From NCBI GenBank assembly GCA_938015875.1, contig CALLXE010000025.1, forward strand, positions 1-64,000: DNA of 64,000 bases, given 5' to 3'. The position numbers were made by a program, and so were the translations under genes. Origin of the DNA: an uncultured Robiginitomaculum sp. (lineage in GTDB: Bacteria > Pseudomonadota > Alphaproteobacteria > Caulobacterales > Maricaulaceae). The notes beneath the pieces were generated by a model. That model made no database searches and was not told the origin of the DNA. It saw nothing but the letters and a program-made list of their open reading frames with translations. Shown here one piece after another: positions 46,286 through 55,800 of the stretch (position 1 is its first letter; the number at the start of each line of letters is the position of its first letter).

Positions 46286-48034
46286 ATGGCTGACGCAAAA
46301 CTGACTTTTTGGGCCGGAGCGCTCGCCGCTGTATTAATGACCGGCTGCGGCAGTGAAACAAAGTCTCCGGCCTTAAAAACTGATGTGTCTCATGAGGCTA
46401 TGGTCGCTGCCGCTGACCCGCGCGCTGTCGCGGCCGGGCTTGAGGTTATTGCAGAGGGCGGCACAGCCATTGACGCCGCGATTGCCGTACAGGCCGTTTT
46501 AGGACTGGTCGAACCGCAGAGCAGCGGCATTGCGGGCGGGGCTTTTCTGATGTTTTACGACGCGCAGGCCAAACGCGTAACAATGTATGACGGCCGCGAA
46601 ACAGCGCCGGCAAGCGCAACGCCAAAACTGTTTTACGGCGATAACGATCAACGCCTTCCTTACGTTCAGGGCATAGCGTCCGGCCGCAGCACCGGGGTTC
46701 CCGGCGTTATTGCTATGCTTGCTATGGCACACAAAGATCACGGAAAAACGAAATGGTCGCGCCCGTTTGATCGCGCCATCACTTATGCGGATGAGGGCTT
46801 TACCGTCTCTGAGCGTATGAACAAGGTTTTAAGCCGCACGGCGGGCTATGGCCTGCTGGCGCAAAATGAAAATGCGAAAAACTATTTTTTTACGCAAGAC
46901 GGCAAGCCGCTTCCGGTCGGGTTTAAGCGGGTCAATACGCCCTATGCCGACAGCCTTCGCGCAATCGCCAAGGATTACCGAAACATGTATCGCGGCCCCG
47001 TGGCACAGGCCATTATCGATGCAAGCCGCGCAGAGCCCCGCCCGGGCGGCTTATCACTTTCTGATTTTGCGGCCTATAAACCGCGCAAACGCGACGCGCT
47101 GTGCAGCGGATATAAAGCCGTAACGATTTGCGGCGCGCAGCCGCCGTCATCAGGCGGAGTCGCCGTTCAATCCATTATGCGCACGCTGGAAAACACCGAT
47201 ATTGATGCAAACGGTCCGCACACCGCCCGCGGCTGGCATTTATTTATCGAAGCTTCACGCCTCGCCTATGCCGACCGTGATCTTTATGTGGGTGACGATG
47301 CGTTTGTCGATGTGCCGATCACAGACATGCTTGGCGGCGCTTATTTAAAAAGCCGCGCGGCGCTGATTAAGCCTGACACGGCCATGAAAACTGTCAAAGC
47401 CGGCAATCCCGTTGACTACAATCCCGGCGCAGATATGACCCCTGACAGCCCCGGCACAAGTCATATTTCCATTGTCGACAGCTATGGCAACGCGCTCTCT
47501 ATGACGACAACCGTTGAAAGCGCCTTTGGCAGCCAGCGCATGGCGGCGGGCATGATGCTCAACAATCAATTGACCGACTTTTCCTTTGAACCGGTTGATA
47601 AAGCCGGCAATCCCATCGCGAACGCCGTCGCGCCGGGCAAACGCCCGCGAAGCTCTATGTCCCCGACCATCGTTCTGGATAAAAACGGCGACTTTGTGCT
47701 TGCAACCGGTTCCCCGGGCGGGAACTCAATTATAGCCTACACGGCCAAGACCCTTGTCGGCATGCTTGATTGGGGCCTGAGCCCGCAAGCGGCCGCTGAT
47801 CTGCCGAACGTAATTGCGCGCGGCAAACGGGTAAAAATGGAAACCGAAGGCATGCCGGAGGATGTTATCGGGCAACTTAAAGCTATGGGCCATAATTTGG
47901 CGCTGTCTGACGGCGAGATCAGCGGCATTCATATTATCCGCAAAAACCCGGATGGCAGCCTGACCGGCGGCGCAGACATGCGGCGCGAGGGCGTGGCTTG
48001 GCGCGTCAGCGATGTTCCTGATAACCTGAAATAA
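46286..48034 (+). CDS. ggt: Gamma-glutamyltransferase (lipoprotein)
   Basis: The enzyme cleaves or transfers the gamma-glutamyl group of glutathione and related peptides after self-cleavage into two subunits. The 582-residue precursor has the self-processing nucleophile Thr391 in SPGTSHISIVD, preceded by the large-subunit motifs GGTAIDAAIAVQAVLGLVEPQSSGIAGGAF. Later come RPRSSMSPTIV and GSPGGN. The N-terminus has a lipobox LMTGC (Cys21), so it is probably membrane-bound rather than freely periplasmic. AGGAAA precedes ATG 46286. Confidence 0.93.
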   Translation: MADAKLTFWAGALAAVLMTGCGSETKSPALKTDVSHEAMVAAADPRAVAAGLEVIAEGGTAIDAAIAVQAVLGLVEPQSSGIAGGAFLMFYDAQAKRVTMYDGRETAPASATPKLFYGDNDQRLPYVQGIASGRSTGVPGVIAMLAMAHKDHGKTKWSRPFDRAITYADEGFTVSERMNKVLSRTAGYGLLAQNENAKNYFFTQDGKPLPVGFKRVNTPYADSLRAIAKDYRNMYRGPVAQAIIDASRAEPRPGGLSLSDFAAYKPRKRDALCSGYKAVTICGAQPPSSGGVAVQSIMRTLENTDIDANGPHTARGWHLFIEASRLAYADRDLYVGDDAFVDVPITDMLGGAYLKSRAALIKPDTAMKTVKAGNPVDYNPGADMTPDSPGTSHISIVDSYGNALSMTTTVESAFGSQRMAAGMMLNNQLTDFSFEPVDKAGNPIANAVAPGKRPRSSMSPTIVLDKNGDFVLATGSPGGNSIIAYTAKTLVGMLDWGLSPQAAADLPNVIARGKRVKMETEGMPEDVIGQLKAMGHNLALSDGEISGIHIIRKNPDGSLTGGADMRREGVAWRVSDVPDNLK

Positions 48035-48195
48035 ACGGCAACGGTCCGAACGCCCGACAAGAAGGCATACATATCTGACAGAGGCCCTTGCAATATTATG
48101 GGTTGCGCGCCGCGTCGCGCGCTCTATTTTCACGGCTTGACTTAAACGCGCGGACGCGGCGCAAACCCGGCAGCCACGCTGCCCGTAGGCAGACC

Positions 48196-49278
48196 ATGAA
48201 AATCAATAAATCTTATTTTATCGCCGGGCTTTTAATGCTCGCGATAATTCTCTGGTTCCTGCTGCATTACTTCAAGCCGGAAACATTTGAGGGTGATGAC
48301 GCCGCAAATAAAGCCGCTGCGAGCGAGCAGACTCTGCCAAGCGTCGTTTACCGGAATGCGCGCGCCTCTCTGCATGAACGCGCCTTTGCGCTCTATGGCC
48401 GCACGGAGGCATCGCGCGAGGTTAATGTCAAAGCGCAAACCGCAGGCATTGTTGTCTCTGCGCCGGCAACAGAAGGCGAGGCGGTCAAACGCGGCGCGCT
48501 TTTGTGTCGCCAAGACGTCGATGCCCGCCAATCCGTTTTGGATCAGGCCAATGCCAATTTACGGTCCGTCAATGTTGATCTGGCCGCTGCGCGTACTCTT
48601 GCGGATAAAGGCTATCAATCCGCGACGCGCGTGACCGCCATTGAGGCGCAATTGGACGGAGCGAAAGCCGCCGTAACCCAAGCGCAAATCGAGCTTGATA
48701 ATGTCAATATTCGCGCGCCCTTTGCCGGCATTTGGGAACGCCGCCTTGCAGAACTTGGCGACTATCTTGCGCCGGGGCAAGCCTGCGGATTACTGGTTGA
48801 TCTGTCGCCGTTAATTGTAAGAGTCGATCTGACCGAAGGCCAGCTTGGCCTAATCAAGGCCGGGCAAGACGCGAGAATAAAGCTCGCTACAGGGCAGGAC
48901 GTTATGGGCAAAGTGCGCTTAATCGAGTCCAAAGCCGATCCTTTAACCCGAACATTTTCAACAGAAATCGCTGTCGACAATGCCGATATGAGCCTGAAGG
49001 CCGGCGTTACCGCAGACGTGAAGCTGATTTCAGGTAAGGTCAGCGCGCAGCAAATTCCGTCACAAATTCTCACGCTGAACGATCAGGGCCTGGTCGGCGT
49101 GCGCTATTTGAACAAAGACGACACCGTCGCATTCACCGCGGTTGAAACTGTCGACGAAGACGCCGGCGGGATTTGGGTGACAGGATTACCGGATAAAACC
49201 CGCATCATCGTTAAAGGCCAAGACTATGTCTCGGCCGGAACGCTTGTCGAACCAATCCTTGAAGGCGCGTCGCAATAA
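48196..49278 (+). CDS. RND efflux periplasmic adaptor subunit
   Basis: The 360-residue membrane fusion protein has an N-terminal transmembrane anchor (about 7-27), a biotinyl-lipoyl half motif (VNVKAQTAGIVVSAPATEGEAVKRGALLCRQD), a helical hairpin (about 110-165), the second half motif (NIRAPFAGIWERRLAELGDYL) and beta-barrel domains. It links the inner membrane pump to an outer membrane channel. ATG 48196 was chosen over the longer frame, which has no membrane-anchor logic. Its stop TAA overlaps the pump ATG by one base (TAATG). Confidence 0.92.
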   Translation: MKINKSYFIAGLLMLAIILWFLLHYFKPETFEGDDAANKAAASEQTLPSVVYRNARASLHERAFALYGRTEASREVNVKAQTAGIVVSAPATEGEAVKRGALLCRQDVDARQSVLDQANANLRSVNVDLAAARTLADKGYQSATRVTAIEAQLDGAKAAVTQAQIELDNVNIRAPFAGIWERRLAELGDYLAPGQACGLLVDLSPLIVRVDLTEGQLGLIKAGQDARIKLATGQDVMGKVRLIESKADPLTRTFSTEIAVDNADMSLKAGVTADVKLISGKVSAQQIPSQILTLNDQGLVGVRYLNKDDTVAFTAVETVDEDAGGIWVTGLPDKTRIIVKGQDYVSAGTLVEPILEGASQ

Positions 49279-52200
49279 TGGAACGCATTGTCGACTTTGC
49301 CATTGATAATTGGCGTGTCACGCTGGGCCTGATGTTTTTTGCCGTCCTTGGCGGCATTTTGGCTATGACGCGCTTGCCGCTGGATGCAGAACCGGACATT
49401 CCCGTCCCGTTTGTAAACGTGCAGGTTCTGGTTCCCGGAATTTCACCCGAGGATGCGGAGCGCCTTTTGGTTCGCCCGATGGAGACGGAGTTGAAAGCGG
49501 TTGAAGGCTTGAAAGAAATGAACGGCGTTGCCGCGTCAAATGTCGCCTATATGACGCTGGAGTTTAATGCGAGCTTTGATCAGGACAAAGCGGTTCAGGA
49601 GATTAACGAAAAAGTCGACAAAGCCCGCGCAGAATTCCCTCAAGAAGCCCGCCAGCCGGTGGTCGAGGAAATCTCAACCTCAACGTTCCCCGTCATTGTC
49701 GTCAATTTATTCGGCGACGCGCCGGAGCGCGAAATGCAGTTTCTTGCCAAGGAATTGCAGCGCCGCATTGAAGGCATACCCGCCGTCTTGGAGGCTAATA
49801 TTTCCGGCGAGCGCATCAATGTTTTGGAAGCGGTTTTAGATCCGTCTCAGATGGAAATTACCGGCATTACGTTTGATGAAATATCGGCCGCTGTCGCGCG
49901 CAACAATGCCTTGATCGCGGCCGGGGCGCTGGAGACGCAAAACGGAAAGTTTAATGTCAAACTTCCCGGCCTGATTGAAACACCGAAAGATTTATCCGAA
50001 TTGGTCATCCGGGCCGGCAGTAATGGCGCAATTGTCAAAATGAGCGACATCGCCGCTGTCCGTAAAGGCTATAAAGACGTGGCGTCCTACGCCCGATTTG
50101 AAGGCCAAACATCCGTATCCGTTGAAGTGTCAAAGCGCCAAGGCGAGAATATTATTGAAACCATCACCAAGGTCCGAACCCTTGTTGATGAGATCAAAGC
50201 GCAGGAAAACTGGCCTGCAACGGTGAAAGTTGCCTATAGTCAGGACCGGTCGCGGGAAATTCGCGAAATGGTCGGATCGCTGTTTTCGTCTATCGTAAAC
50301 GCCGTGATCTTAGTTTTCATTGTCTGTATCGCTGCCCTTGGCTGGCGCTCAGCGCTGTTTGTAGGCTTTGCTATCCCGGCCAGTTTTCTGATGGCCTTGT
50401 TTATGTTCTACATTCAGGGCGCGTCGATTAACATGATGATCATGTTTGGCCTGATCCTGTCTGTCGGAGTTTTGGTGGACAGTGCTATTGTCATTGTCGA
50501 ATTTGCAGACCGCAAACTCTCTGAAGGTTTAGACCGCGTCGAAGCCTACCGCCAAGCCGGTAAGCGTATGTTCTGGCCGATTGTTTCATCCACCGCGACG
50601 ACGCTGGCTGCGTTCCTGCCGCTTTTGTTTTGGGATGATGTCACCGGGAAATTCATGTCTTATTTTCCGCGCACAATGATTTTTGTGCTGACGGCATCTT
50701 TGCTTATGGCGGTTATCTTTCTGCCGACCCTCGGCGCAATGATCGGGCCACGTAAAATCAGTAAAGTAAATCGCAATGCCGCCGCGCTGTCCGGCGAAGG
50801 CGGCGACCCGATGGCGACGAAAGGCATTACCGGAATTTACGTGCGCATTATCAGCAAGCTGGTCAATTTTCCGTTTATCGTTATCGGCGTTACCATCCTG
50901 ATTATGGGCGCAATTGTTGTCAATTTTAATGCCGTTATGGATTCGGATCCGCCCAAGCCGGTCGAATTTTTCACCCAAGCCGCCGGGGACCAAATTTTCA
51001 TTTTGGCCCGGTCACGGGGCAACACCACGCCCGCAGACGCACTGGATATCGCGCTCGATATTGAAGACCGAATTAAAGACATTGAGGGCATTCAGTCTGT
51101 TTATACAGTTGCGGGCGCAGCGGCCGGCGGCTCCGGCGGCGGCGGGCAACTCTCAGGTCCGGCCAATGTGCCGTCCGATACTGTGGTCAAAATTTTTACC
51201 GAACTTAAAGATTTCGACGATCGCAAAAACAGTAACGAAATTATGGAAGATTTGCGCCGCGCGGTCACAGGAATTCCCGGCGTCTATACCGAAGTGTCCG
51301 CCGTGTCCCAAGGTCCGCCCATCGGTAAAGATATGGCCGTGCAATTATCATCGGACAATCTCGCCGACCTCAAAGCGGCAACGCGAAAAGTCCGCGACAA
51401 GTTTCTGTCTGTAGAGGGCCTGTTTGAGATCGAAGACACACTGCCTTTGCCGGGCATAGAATGGCAATTAAAAGTCAACAGGGCGGAAGCCGGCCGGCTG
51501 GGCCTTGATGTCTCGCGCATTGGCGCGGCGGTATCATTTTTGACCGAAGGAGCCTTAGTTGCGCAATACCGGCCGCTCGACGCAACAGAAGAAGTCGACA
51601 TTCGTATTCGCTATCCGGCCGCTTCGCGCGACCTCAAAGAGCTCGACACCCTGCGCATTCAAACTGCCGGCGGCAGCTTGCCGCTCTCATCGGTTGTGAC
51701 GCGAATTGCCAAGCCGCGCCTTGATAAAATTGAGCGCCGCGATCAATCTTTGGTCTATGAAGTGCGGGCCAATACGCGCGACGGCTTTGCCACCAATCAG
51801 CAGGTAAGCCTGATCAAAGATTGGCTGGACACAGAGGCGGATCTTCCGTCCTCAGTCTCTCACAAGTTTTTGGGCCAAGAAGAAGAGAACGCCGCGGCCG
51901 GGCAATTCTTCCAAGGCGCAGCCATTGCCATCCTGTTTATGATGAGCGTGATTTTGCTGTTGCAGTTTAACAGCTTTTACCACGTCTTCCTGACACTTTT
52001 GGCCGTTATCCTGTCAATATTCGGGGTTATTTTAGGTCTGACTTATTACCCGTATATTTCAATCATTCTGTCCGGCACGGGGGTTATCGCTTTGGCGGGG
52101 ATCGTCGTGAATAATAACATTGTTCTCATCGACAGCTATCAACAGCTTTTAAAGAAGGGCTACGCGCCGATTGACTCTGTAATTCAGACTGCGGCGCAAC

Positions 52201-52514
52201 GTTTGCGGCCGGTGTTTTTGACCACGTTGACAACCGTGGTCGGCCTGATGCCATTAGTGCTGGGATGGCAGGCCGATATTTTTACCGGCGAGTTTTCGTT
52301 TAAAGGCACGGCAACATCAACGATTTGGGCGCCGATTTCCTATGTGATTGCGTCCGGCCTGACATTTGCCACTGTGCTGACTTTGTTTTTAACGCCGGTC
52401 ATGCTGGCTCTGCCGTTTGTCGTAAAACGCAGATTACAAAATTTAGGCATTATAAAAATGAAACCTGCCGCCGGGAGTTACGAGGACGCGCAGGGCATTA
52501 CTCCTGCGCCGTAA
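49278..52514 (+). CDS. RND family efflux permease
   Basis: The 1078-residue inner membrane protein is a resistance-nodulation-division pump. It has one helix at the N-terminus, a large periplasmic loop, and helices 2-6 from about residue 335 with SVGVLVDSAIVIVEFADRKLSEG, which carries the proton-relay acidic residue. A second periplasmic loop follows, then helices 8-12 with LAGIVVNNNIVLIDSYQQL. A Gly-rich stretch GAAAGGSGGGG near 612-622 is unusual. Substrates are unknown, and no outer membrane channel gene lies in the window. The 3' end overlaps the convergent gene by 17 bases. Confidence 0.94.
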   Translation: MERIVDFAIDNWRVTLGLMFFAVLGGILAMTRLPLDAEPDIPVPFVNVQVLVPGISPEDAERLLVRPMETELKAVEGLKEMNGVAASNVAYMTLEFNASFDQDKAVQEINEKVDKARAEFPQEARQPVVEEISTSTFPVIVVNLFGDAPEREMQFLAKELQRRIEGIPAVLEANISGERINVLEAVLDPSQMEITGITFDEISAAVARNNALIAAGALETQNGKFNVKLPGLIETPKDLSELVIRAGSNGAIVKMSDIAAVRKGYKDVASYARFEGQTSVSVEVSKRQGENIIETITKVRTLVDEIKAQENWPATVKVAYSQDRSREIREMVGSLFSSIVNAVILVFIVCIAALGWRSALFVGFAIPASFLMALFMFYIQGASINMMIMFGLILSVGVLVDSAIVIVEFADRKLSEGLDRVEAYRQAGKRMFWPIVSSTATTLAAFLPLLFWDDVTGKFMSYFPRTMIFVLTASLLMAVIFLPTLGAMIGPRKISKVNRNAAALSGEGGDPMATKGITGIYVRIISKLVNFPFIVIGVTILIMGAIVVNFNAVMDSDPPKPVEFFTQAAGDQIFILARSRGNTTPADALDIALDIEDRIKDIEGIQSVYTVAGAAAGGSGGGGQLSGPANVPSDTVVKIFTELKDFDDRKNSNEIMEDLRRAVTGIPGVYTEVSAVSQGPPIGKDMAVQLSSDNLADLKAATRKVRDKFLSVEGLFEIEDTLPLPGIEWQLKVNRAEAGRLGLDVSRIGAAVSFLTEGALVAQYRPLDATEEVDIRIRYPAASRDLKELDTLRIQTAGGSLPLSSVVTRIAKPRLDKIERRDQSLVYEVRANTRDGFATNQQVSLIKDWLDTEADLPSSVSHKFLGQEEENAAAGQFFQGAAIAILFMMSVILLLQFNSFYHVFLTLLAVILSIFGVILGLTYYPYISIILSGTGVIALAGIVVNNNIVLIDSYQQLLKKGYAPIDSVIQTAAQRLRPVFLTTLTTVVGLMPLVLGWQADIFTGEFSFKGTATSTIWAPISYVIASGLTFATVLTLFLTPVMLALPFVVKRRLQNLGIIKMKPAAGSYEDAQGITPAP

Positions 52515-53457
52515 GGCCTTCGGACGCGATCAAGTCAGGACTGTAAAGAACTGTATGTTGCCACCCGCCGCCGGAAAGTGGCCGGGTCAGCATCCACCGG
52601 CCGGGTCCGAAACTCGCGCTTGCTTTGGGTAACGCGGACACGGCCGGAGTTTCATCCGCCTCGGCCGGCTGCGACGACAGAGCCGTATCTGCGCTTGACG
52701 CCGGCGCGGGTCGCGTGAACGGCACATCAATTTGCGCATCCACGGCGTTATTAGCGTCAATATGTTGAAGCCGAACAAGATAGCTTCCCACCGGCAAAAT
52801 TGACCCGGCAATCAACGCCCATTGCCCCGAGGCATCCGGCCCCGTCTCCCCGATGACGCTGCGACCGGCCTGAAGACGAATACGGCCGGCCCGCTCTGTT
52901 TTACCGGAAAAAATAATGCCGCCGGCGTCATCAAAATCGGCCGCTTCCAAGGTTAAACCGTTTTGAGTTAAAAAGCCGCCAAAGGGAGATTGCAAGACCT
53001 GCGTCGCAGCGCCCGGCATTGTCGTCAAAAGGGCTTGGGAAAAATTAGCCGGCTCGGTTAAAATTACCACATTCTCTTCCGATCGGATGACAGTTCCGTC
53101 GCTTAACTCCGAGATAAGGCTGAGCACATTGACCCGGCGCGCAATTCGGGCCGGCGGCAATTTTATGCTTATCTCCCACGCCGTATCCACGCCTGTTTTG
53201 AGCGTTCCCGCAATATCCGCCCCGGCCAAGACGCGCAGCGTACTTTTCGGCGTTCCCGTGCCGGTTAACCGTAAAACCCCTTCGAATGTCAGCGACGCCG
53301 TCAGCAATTTTGCCGGCGCATACATCGCTTCTGCAGGGCGCGCGGACGGGGCTGCGGGGGCCTCGGCAATATTGGAGGTGCGTCCTGAGGATATGACCCA
53401 CAGTGCGCCCGCCAAAACGGCGATAGCCGCAGCAGAAATTAACAGCGATTTGCGCAT
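52498..53457 (-). CDS. Ig-like envelope protein with decayed LysM-like tail
   Basis: The 319-residue protein has an N-terminal signal anchor (about 5-23) and two Ig-like segments. The second shows LTLEAADFDDAGGIIFSGKTERAGRIRLQAGRSVIGETGPDASGQWALI. This layout matches alphaproteobacterial proteins that end in a LysM peptidoglycan-binding domain. Here the end, GPGRWMLTRPLSGGGWQHTVLYSPD, aligns by eye to the LysM start (GNSLWRIARRxYGxGxQYTVIY) but lacks key residues and the usual second half. It may no longer bind peptidoglycan. It overlaps the RND gene tail. Confidence 0.7.
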   Translation of the reverse strand: MRKSLLISAAAIAVLAGALWVISSGRTSNIAEAPAAPSARPAEAMYAPAKLLTASLTFEGVLRLTGTGTPKSTLRVLAGADIAGTLKTGVDTAWEISIKLPPARIARRVNVLSLISELSDGTVIRSEENVVILTEPANFSQALLTTMPGAATQVLQSPFGGFLTQNGLTLEAADFDDAGGIIFSGKTERAGRIRLQAGRSVIGETGPDASGQWALIAGSILPVGSYLVRLQHIDANNAVDAQIDVPFTRPAPASSADTALSSQPAEADETPAVSALPKASASFGPGRWMLTRPLSGGGWQHTVLYSPDLIASEGLTAQE

Positions 53458-53537
53458 AAAAGTGCCTTGAGAGGTTGTGCTTATCGCCCCTGTCTAGCAA
53501 GCTGCGCGCAATCCGTCCGGTTATCTTCAGGTGAATA

Positions 53538-54182
53538 ATGTCCGATATAATGTCTGCCCCGTCTTCCGCCCTTCTGTCTGCAAAAGACGGCGTTCAATCA
53601 ATCTGCGTTTTTTGCGGTTCTTCAAGCGCCGTAGACGCTCACTATTTTGATCTTGCCAAAGCGACCGGCCGCGCCATAGCAAAATCCGGTCACCGCCTTG
53701 TTTACGGCGGCGGCGGCGTGGGCCTGATGGGCGCGACGGCGAAGGCAAGCTTTGAGGCCGGCGGCGATGTTTTGGGAATTATCCCTGAGTTTTTACAAAC
53801 TCGCGAAATAACCTACAAAGACGTCCCTCACGAAATTGTCCCGGACATGCACACGCGTAAACAGATGATGTATGATGCAGCGGATGCATTTTTAATTTTG
53901 CCGGGCGGCATCGGTACGCTTGAAGAAGCCGTTGAAGTTATTTCATGGCTGCGCATGAAGCTGCACAGCAAGCCTATCGTTTTTTTAGACACAGATGATT
54001 ATTGGACGCCGATTATTGCGCTGATTTCCCATACTATTGATGCGCGCTTCACGCCGGAATGGCTGCGCCGACATTTGCACCGCGCGACAGATGCCGGGCA
54101 GGCGGTCAAAGTGATTGAGCACGCGTGGATCACAGACCCCGCAGAGACAGACCCGCCTTTGGTCGACCCATCGCTGATTTAA
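53538..54182 (+). CDS. LOG family (TIGR00730) nucleotide 5'-monophosphate phosphoribohydrolase
   Basis: The 214-residue Rossmann-fold protein belongs to the LOG group, which cleaves the N-glycosidic bond of nucleoside monophosphates, including cytokinin ribotides in plants and microbes. The signature motifs are complete: VYGGGGVGLMGATA, MHTRKQMM at 104-111 and PGGIGTLEE at 122-130. The natural bacterial substrate is uncertain. It is divergent from the Ig-like protein and converges on msrC with a one-base gap. Confidence 0.92.
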   Translation: MSDIMSAPSSALLSAKDGVQSICVFCGSSSAVDAHYFDLAKATGRAIAKSGHRLVYGGGGVGLMGATAKASFEAGGDVLGIIPEFLQTREITYKDVPHEIVPDMHTRKQMMYDAADAFLILPGGIGTLEEAVEVISWLRMKLHSKPIVFLDTDDYWTPIIALISHTIDARFTPEWLRRHLHRATDAGQAVKVIEHAWITDPAETDPPLVDPSLI

Positions 54183-54183
54183 T

Positions 54184-54660
54184 TTAAATCCGCGCGCCTT
54201 TCAAAAGCCCGCTGCATATCGCCTCAAGTCCGGCTTTGTCATCGTCGTCAAAATTATCGAACTTCGTGCTGTCCACATCCAGAATTGCCGCAAGCGCGCC
54301 GGTGTCATCAAACACAGGCACGACAATCTCTGAATTGGTTGCACTGTCACAGGCGATATGACCGTCAAACTTATGCACGTCAGGAACGATGACCGTTGCC
54401 TCCGCGCTTGCGCACGCGCCGCACACGCCGCGATCAAACGCAATCCGAAGGCAACCAAGGCTTCCTTGATACGGCCCGACCACCAACTCTTTGGGTTTAT
54501 GGGGATCGACTAAATAAAAGCCCGTCCAAAAAAAGCTATCAAAGCTTTCCGACAAAATGCAGGCCGCCGTTGCGTAGCGGGCAATGGCGCTCGGCTCGCC
54601 GTCAATCACGGCTGCAATCTCTGCGGCGGCAGTTTTGTAAATTTGCGCTTTAGTCTGCAT
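54184..54660 (-). CDS. msrC: Free methionine-(R)-sulfoxide reductase (GAF domain)
   Basis: The 158-residue single GAF domain protein matches fRMsr enzymes, which reduce free methionine-R-sulfoxide. The three catalytic-system cysteines are present: Cys70, Cys80 and Cys104, with the same 10 and 24 spacing as Cys84, Cys94 and Cys118 of E. coli. They lie in LGCLRI, GVCGAC and FDGHIACDSATNSEIVVPV; Cys83 is an extra. ATG 54660 is chosen from the family N-terminus. Its start overlaps the end of the FAD oxidoreductase gene by 11 bases, so both are expressed together in a redox context. Confidence 0.92.
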   Translation of the reverse strand: MQTKAQIYKTAAAEIAAVIDGEPSAIARYATAACILSESFDSFFWTGFYLVDPHKPKELVVGPYQGSLGCLRIAFDRGVCGACASAEATVIVPDVHKFDGHIACDSATNSEIVVPVFDDTGALAAILDVDSTKFDNFDDDDKAGLEAICSGLLKGARI

Positions 54661-55654
54661 GATCCGTCTCCGGCGTCGGGGTGTATTTTTCGGCAACGTA
54701 ATGCCCGGCGCGCATTCCGCTGATCCACGCCGCTTCGACCCGGCCTTCGAGGCACCAATCGCCGCACGCATAAAGATTTTGCGCCGCGTCAAACAGAAAA
54801 TCTTTCCCGGCCGGTTCCCCCACATTCGCGTAAAGCCAGCGGTGAATTGTTTTATGTTTGGCAAGGCGCGCATCAACACCGCTCACCCGCTGAAATTCTG
54901 TGATGAGGGTTTCAAGCACGCCGGCTTTGTCATTATCAATATGAGCCGCTGTCCAGCCATTCTCGGCATGAACAACCATGGCCGTGACCGATTTATCCCG
55001 GCCGGGTTTAGAGCTGTTCACGCTGATGAAATTAATCATGTCACTGTCCGGATACAGCGCGTCCCAATCGCCGCTCCACGGACCGGCAAAGCCAAGCATA
55101 ACCGTAAAGGTCGGCAGCATTTTGACTTCGTCCAAGACTATGCGGTCTTCAAAGTTTTCCGGCAGCAAAGCCTGCGCCTGCACGGACGGCACGGCGCAAA
55201 TGACATGATCATATTGCCCCCAAACGACTCCCGCAGCGTCGGTTAAATACCAATGGCTGCCGTGACGCTCCAGGGAAACAATCTGTGTGGCGGTCACAAT
55301 ATCGAGCTCCTCAGCCAAGCTCTTGCCCAGCGCATTCATGTTCGGAACCGCCACATATCGCGGGCCGGATGCCCGCGGCGCATTAAGGCCGGTGCGGGGC
55401 ATCCAGCGCGTAACCGCACCGCTCTCAATTAACGGGGCGATCTCAGCCTTAAAGCCGGCCGTGCGGGCGGTAAAATACTGGGCGCCGTGATCAAACTTCC
55501 ACGGGTCGGCATAGCGCGTCGCCAGGCGTCCGCTGATCCCGCGCGATTTATCGAAAATCGTCACTTGCACACCGACCGGCACTTTGGCCGTCAGCGCCCG
55601 CGCAGCGGCCAATCCCGCAAGGCCCGCGCCAATAATCGCAATATGTCCGTTCAT
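54650..55654 (-). CDS. FAD-dependent oxidoreductase, renalase/amine oxidase-like
   Basis: The 334-residue protein begins HIAIIGAGLAGLAAARAL, with GAGLAG at 9-14 binding the ADP of FAD, then DKSRGISGRLATRY and FDHGAQYFTAR, a set typical of renalase-like and NAD(P)-binding amine oxidase proteins. The C-terminus has the second FAD contact LYACGDWCLEGRVEAAWISG. The substrate is unknown; renalases oxidise isomers of NAD(P)H. It overlaps msrC, supporting a repair or detoxification role. Confidence 0.87.
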   Translation of the reverse strand: MNGHIAIIGAGLAGLAAARALTAKVPVGVQVTIFDKSRGISGRLATRYADPWKFDHGAQYFTARTAGFKAEIAPLIESGAVTRWMPRTGLNAPRASGPRYVAVPNMNALGKSLAEELDIVTATQIVSLERHGSHWYLTDAAGVVWGQYDHVICAVPSVQAQALLPENFEDRIVLDEVKMLPTFTVMLGFAGPWSGDWDALYPDSDMINFISVNSSKPGRDKSVTAMVVHAENGWTAAHIDNDKAGVLETLITEFQRVSGVDARLAKHKTIHRWLYANVGEPAGKDFLFDAAQNLYACGDWCLEGRVEAAWISGMRAGHYVAEKYTPTPETDHAD

Positions 55655-55800
55655 AGTGTTTTCGCCTTAATTTAAAGCTACATACGCGTGGCACGTGAAT
55701 AAGTTAAGGCAATTTATTGACAGCGCTGTCGCAGGCCGCGAATATAGCAAAATTGATACTTTCCCTTAAATTAAATGCCTGTCCGGTTCGGAGACACTCC

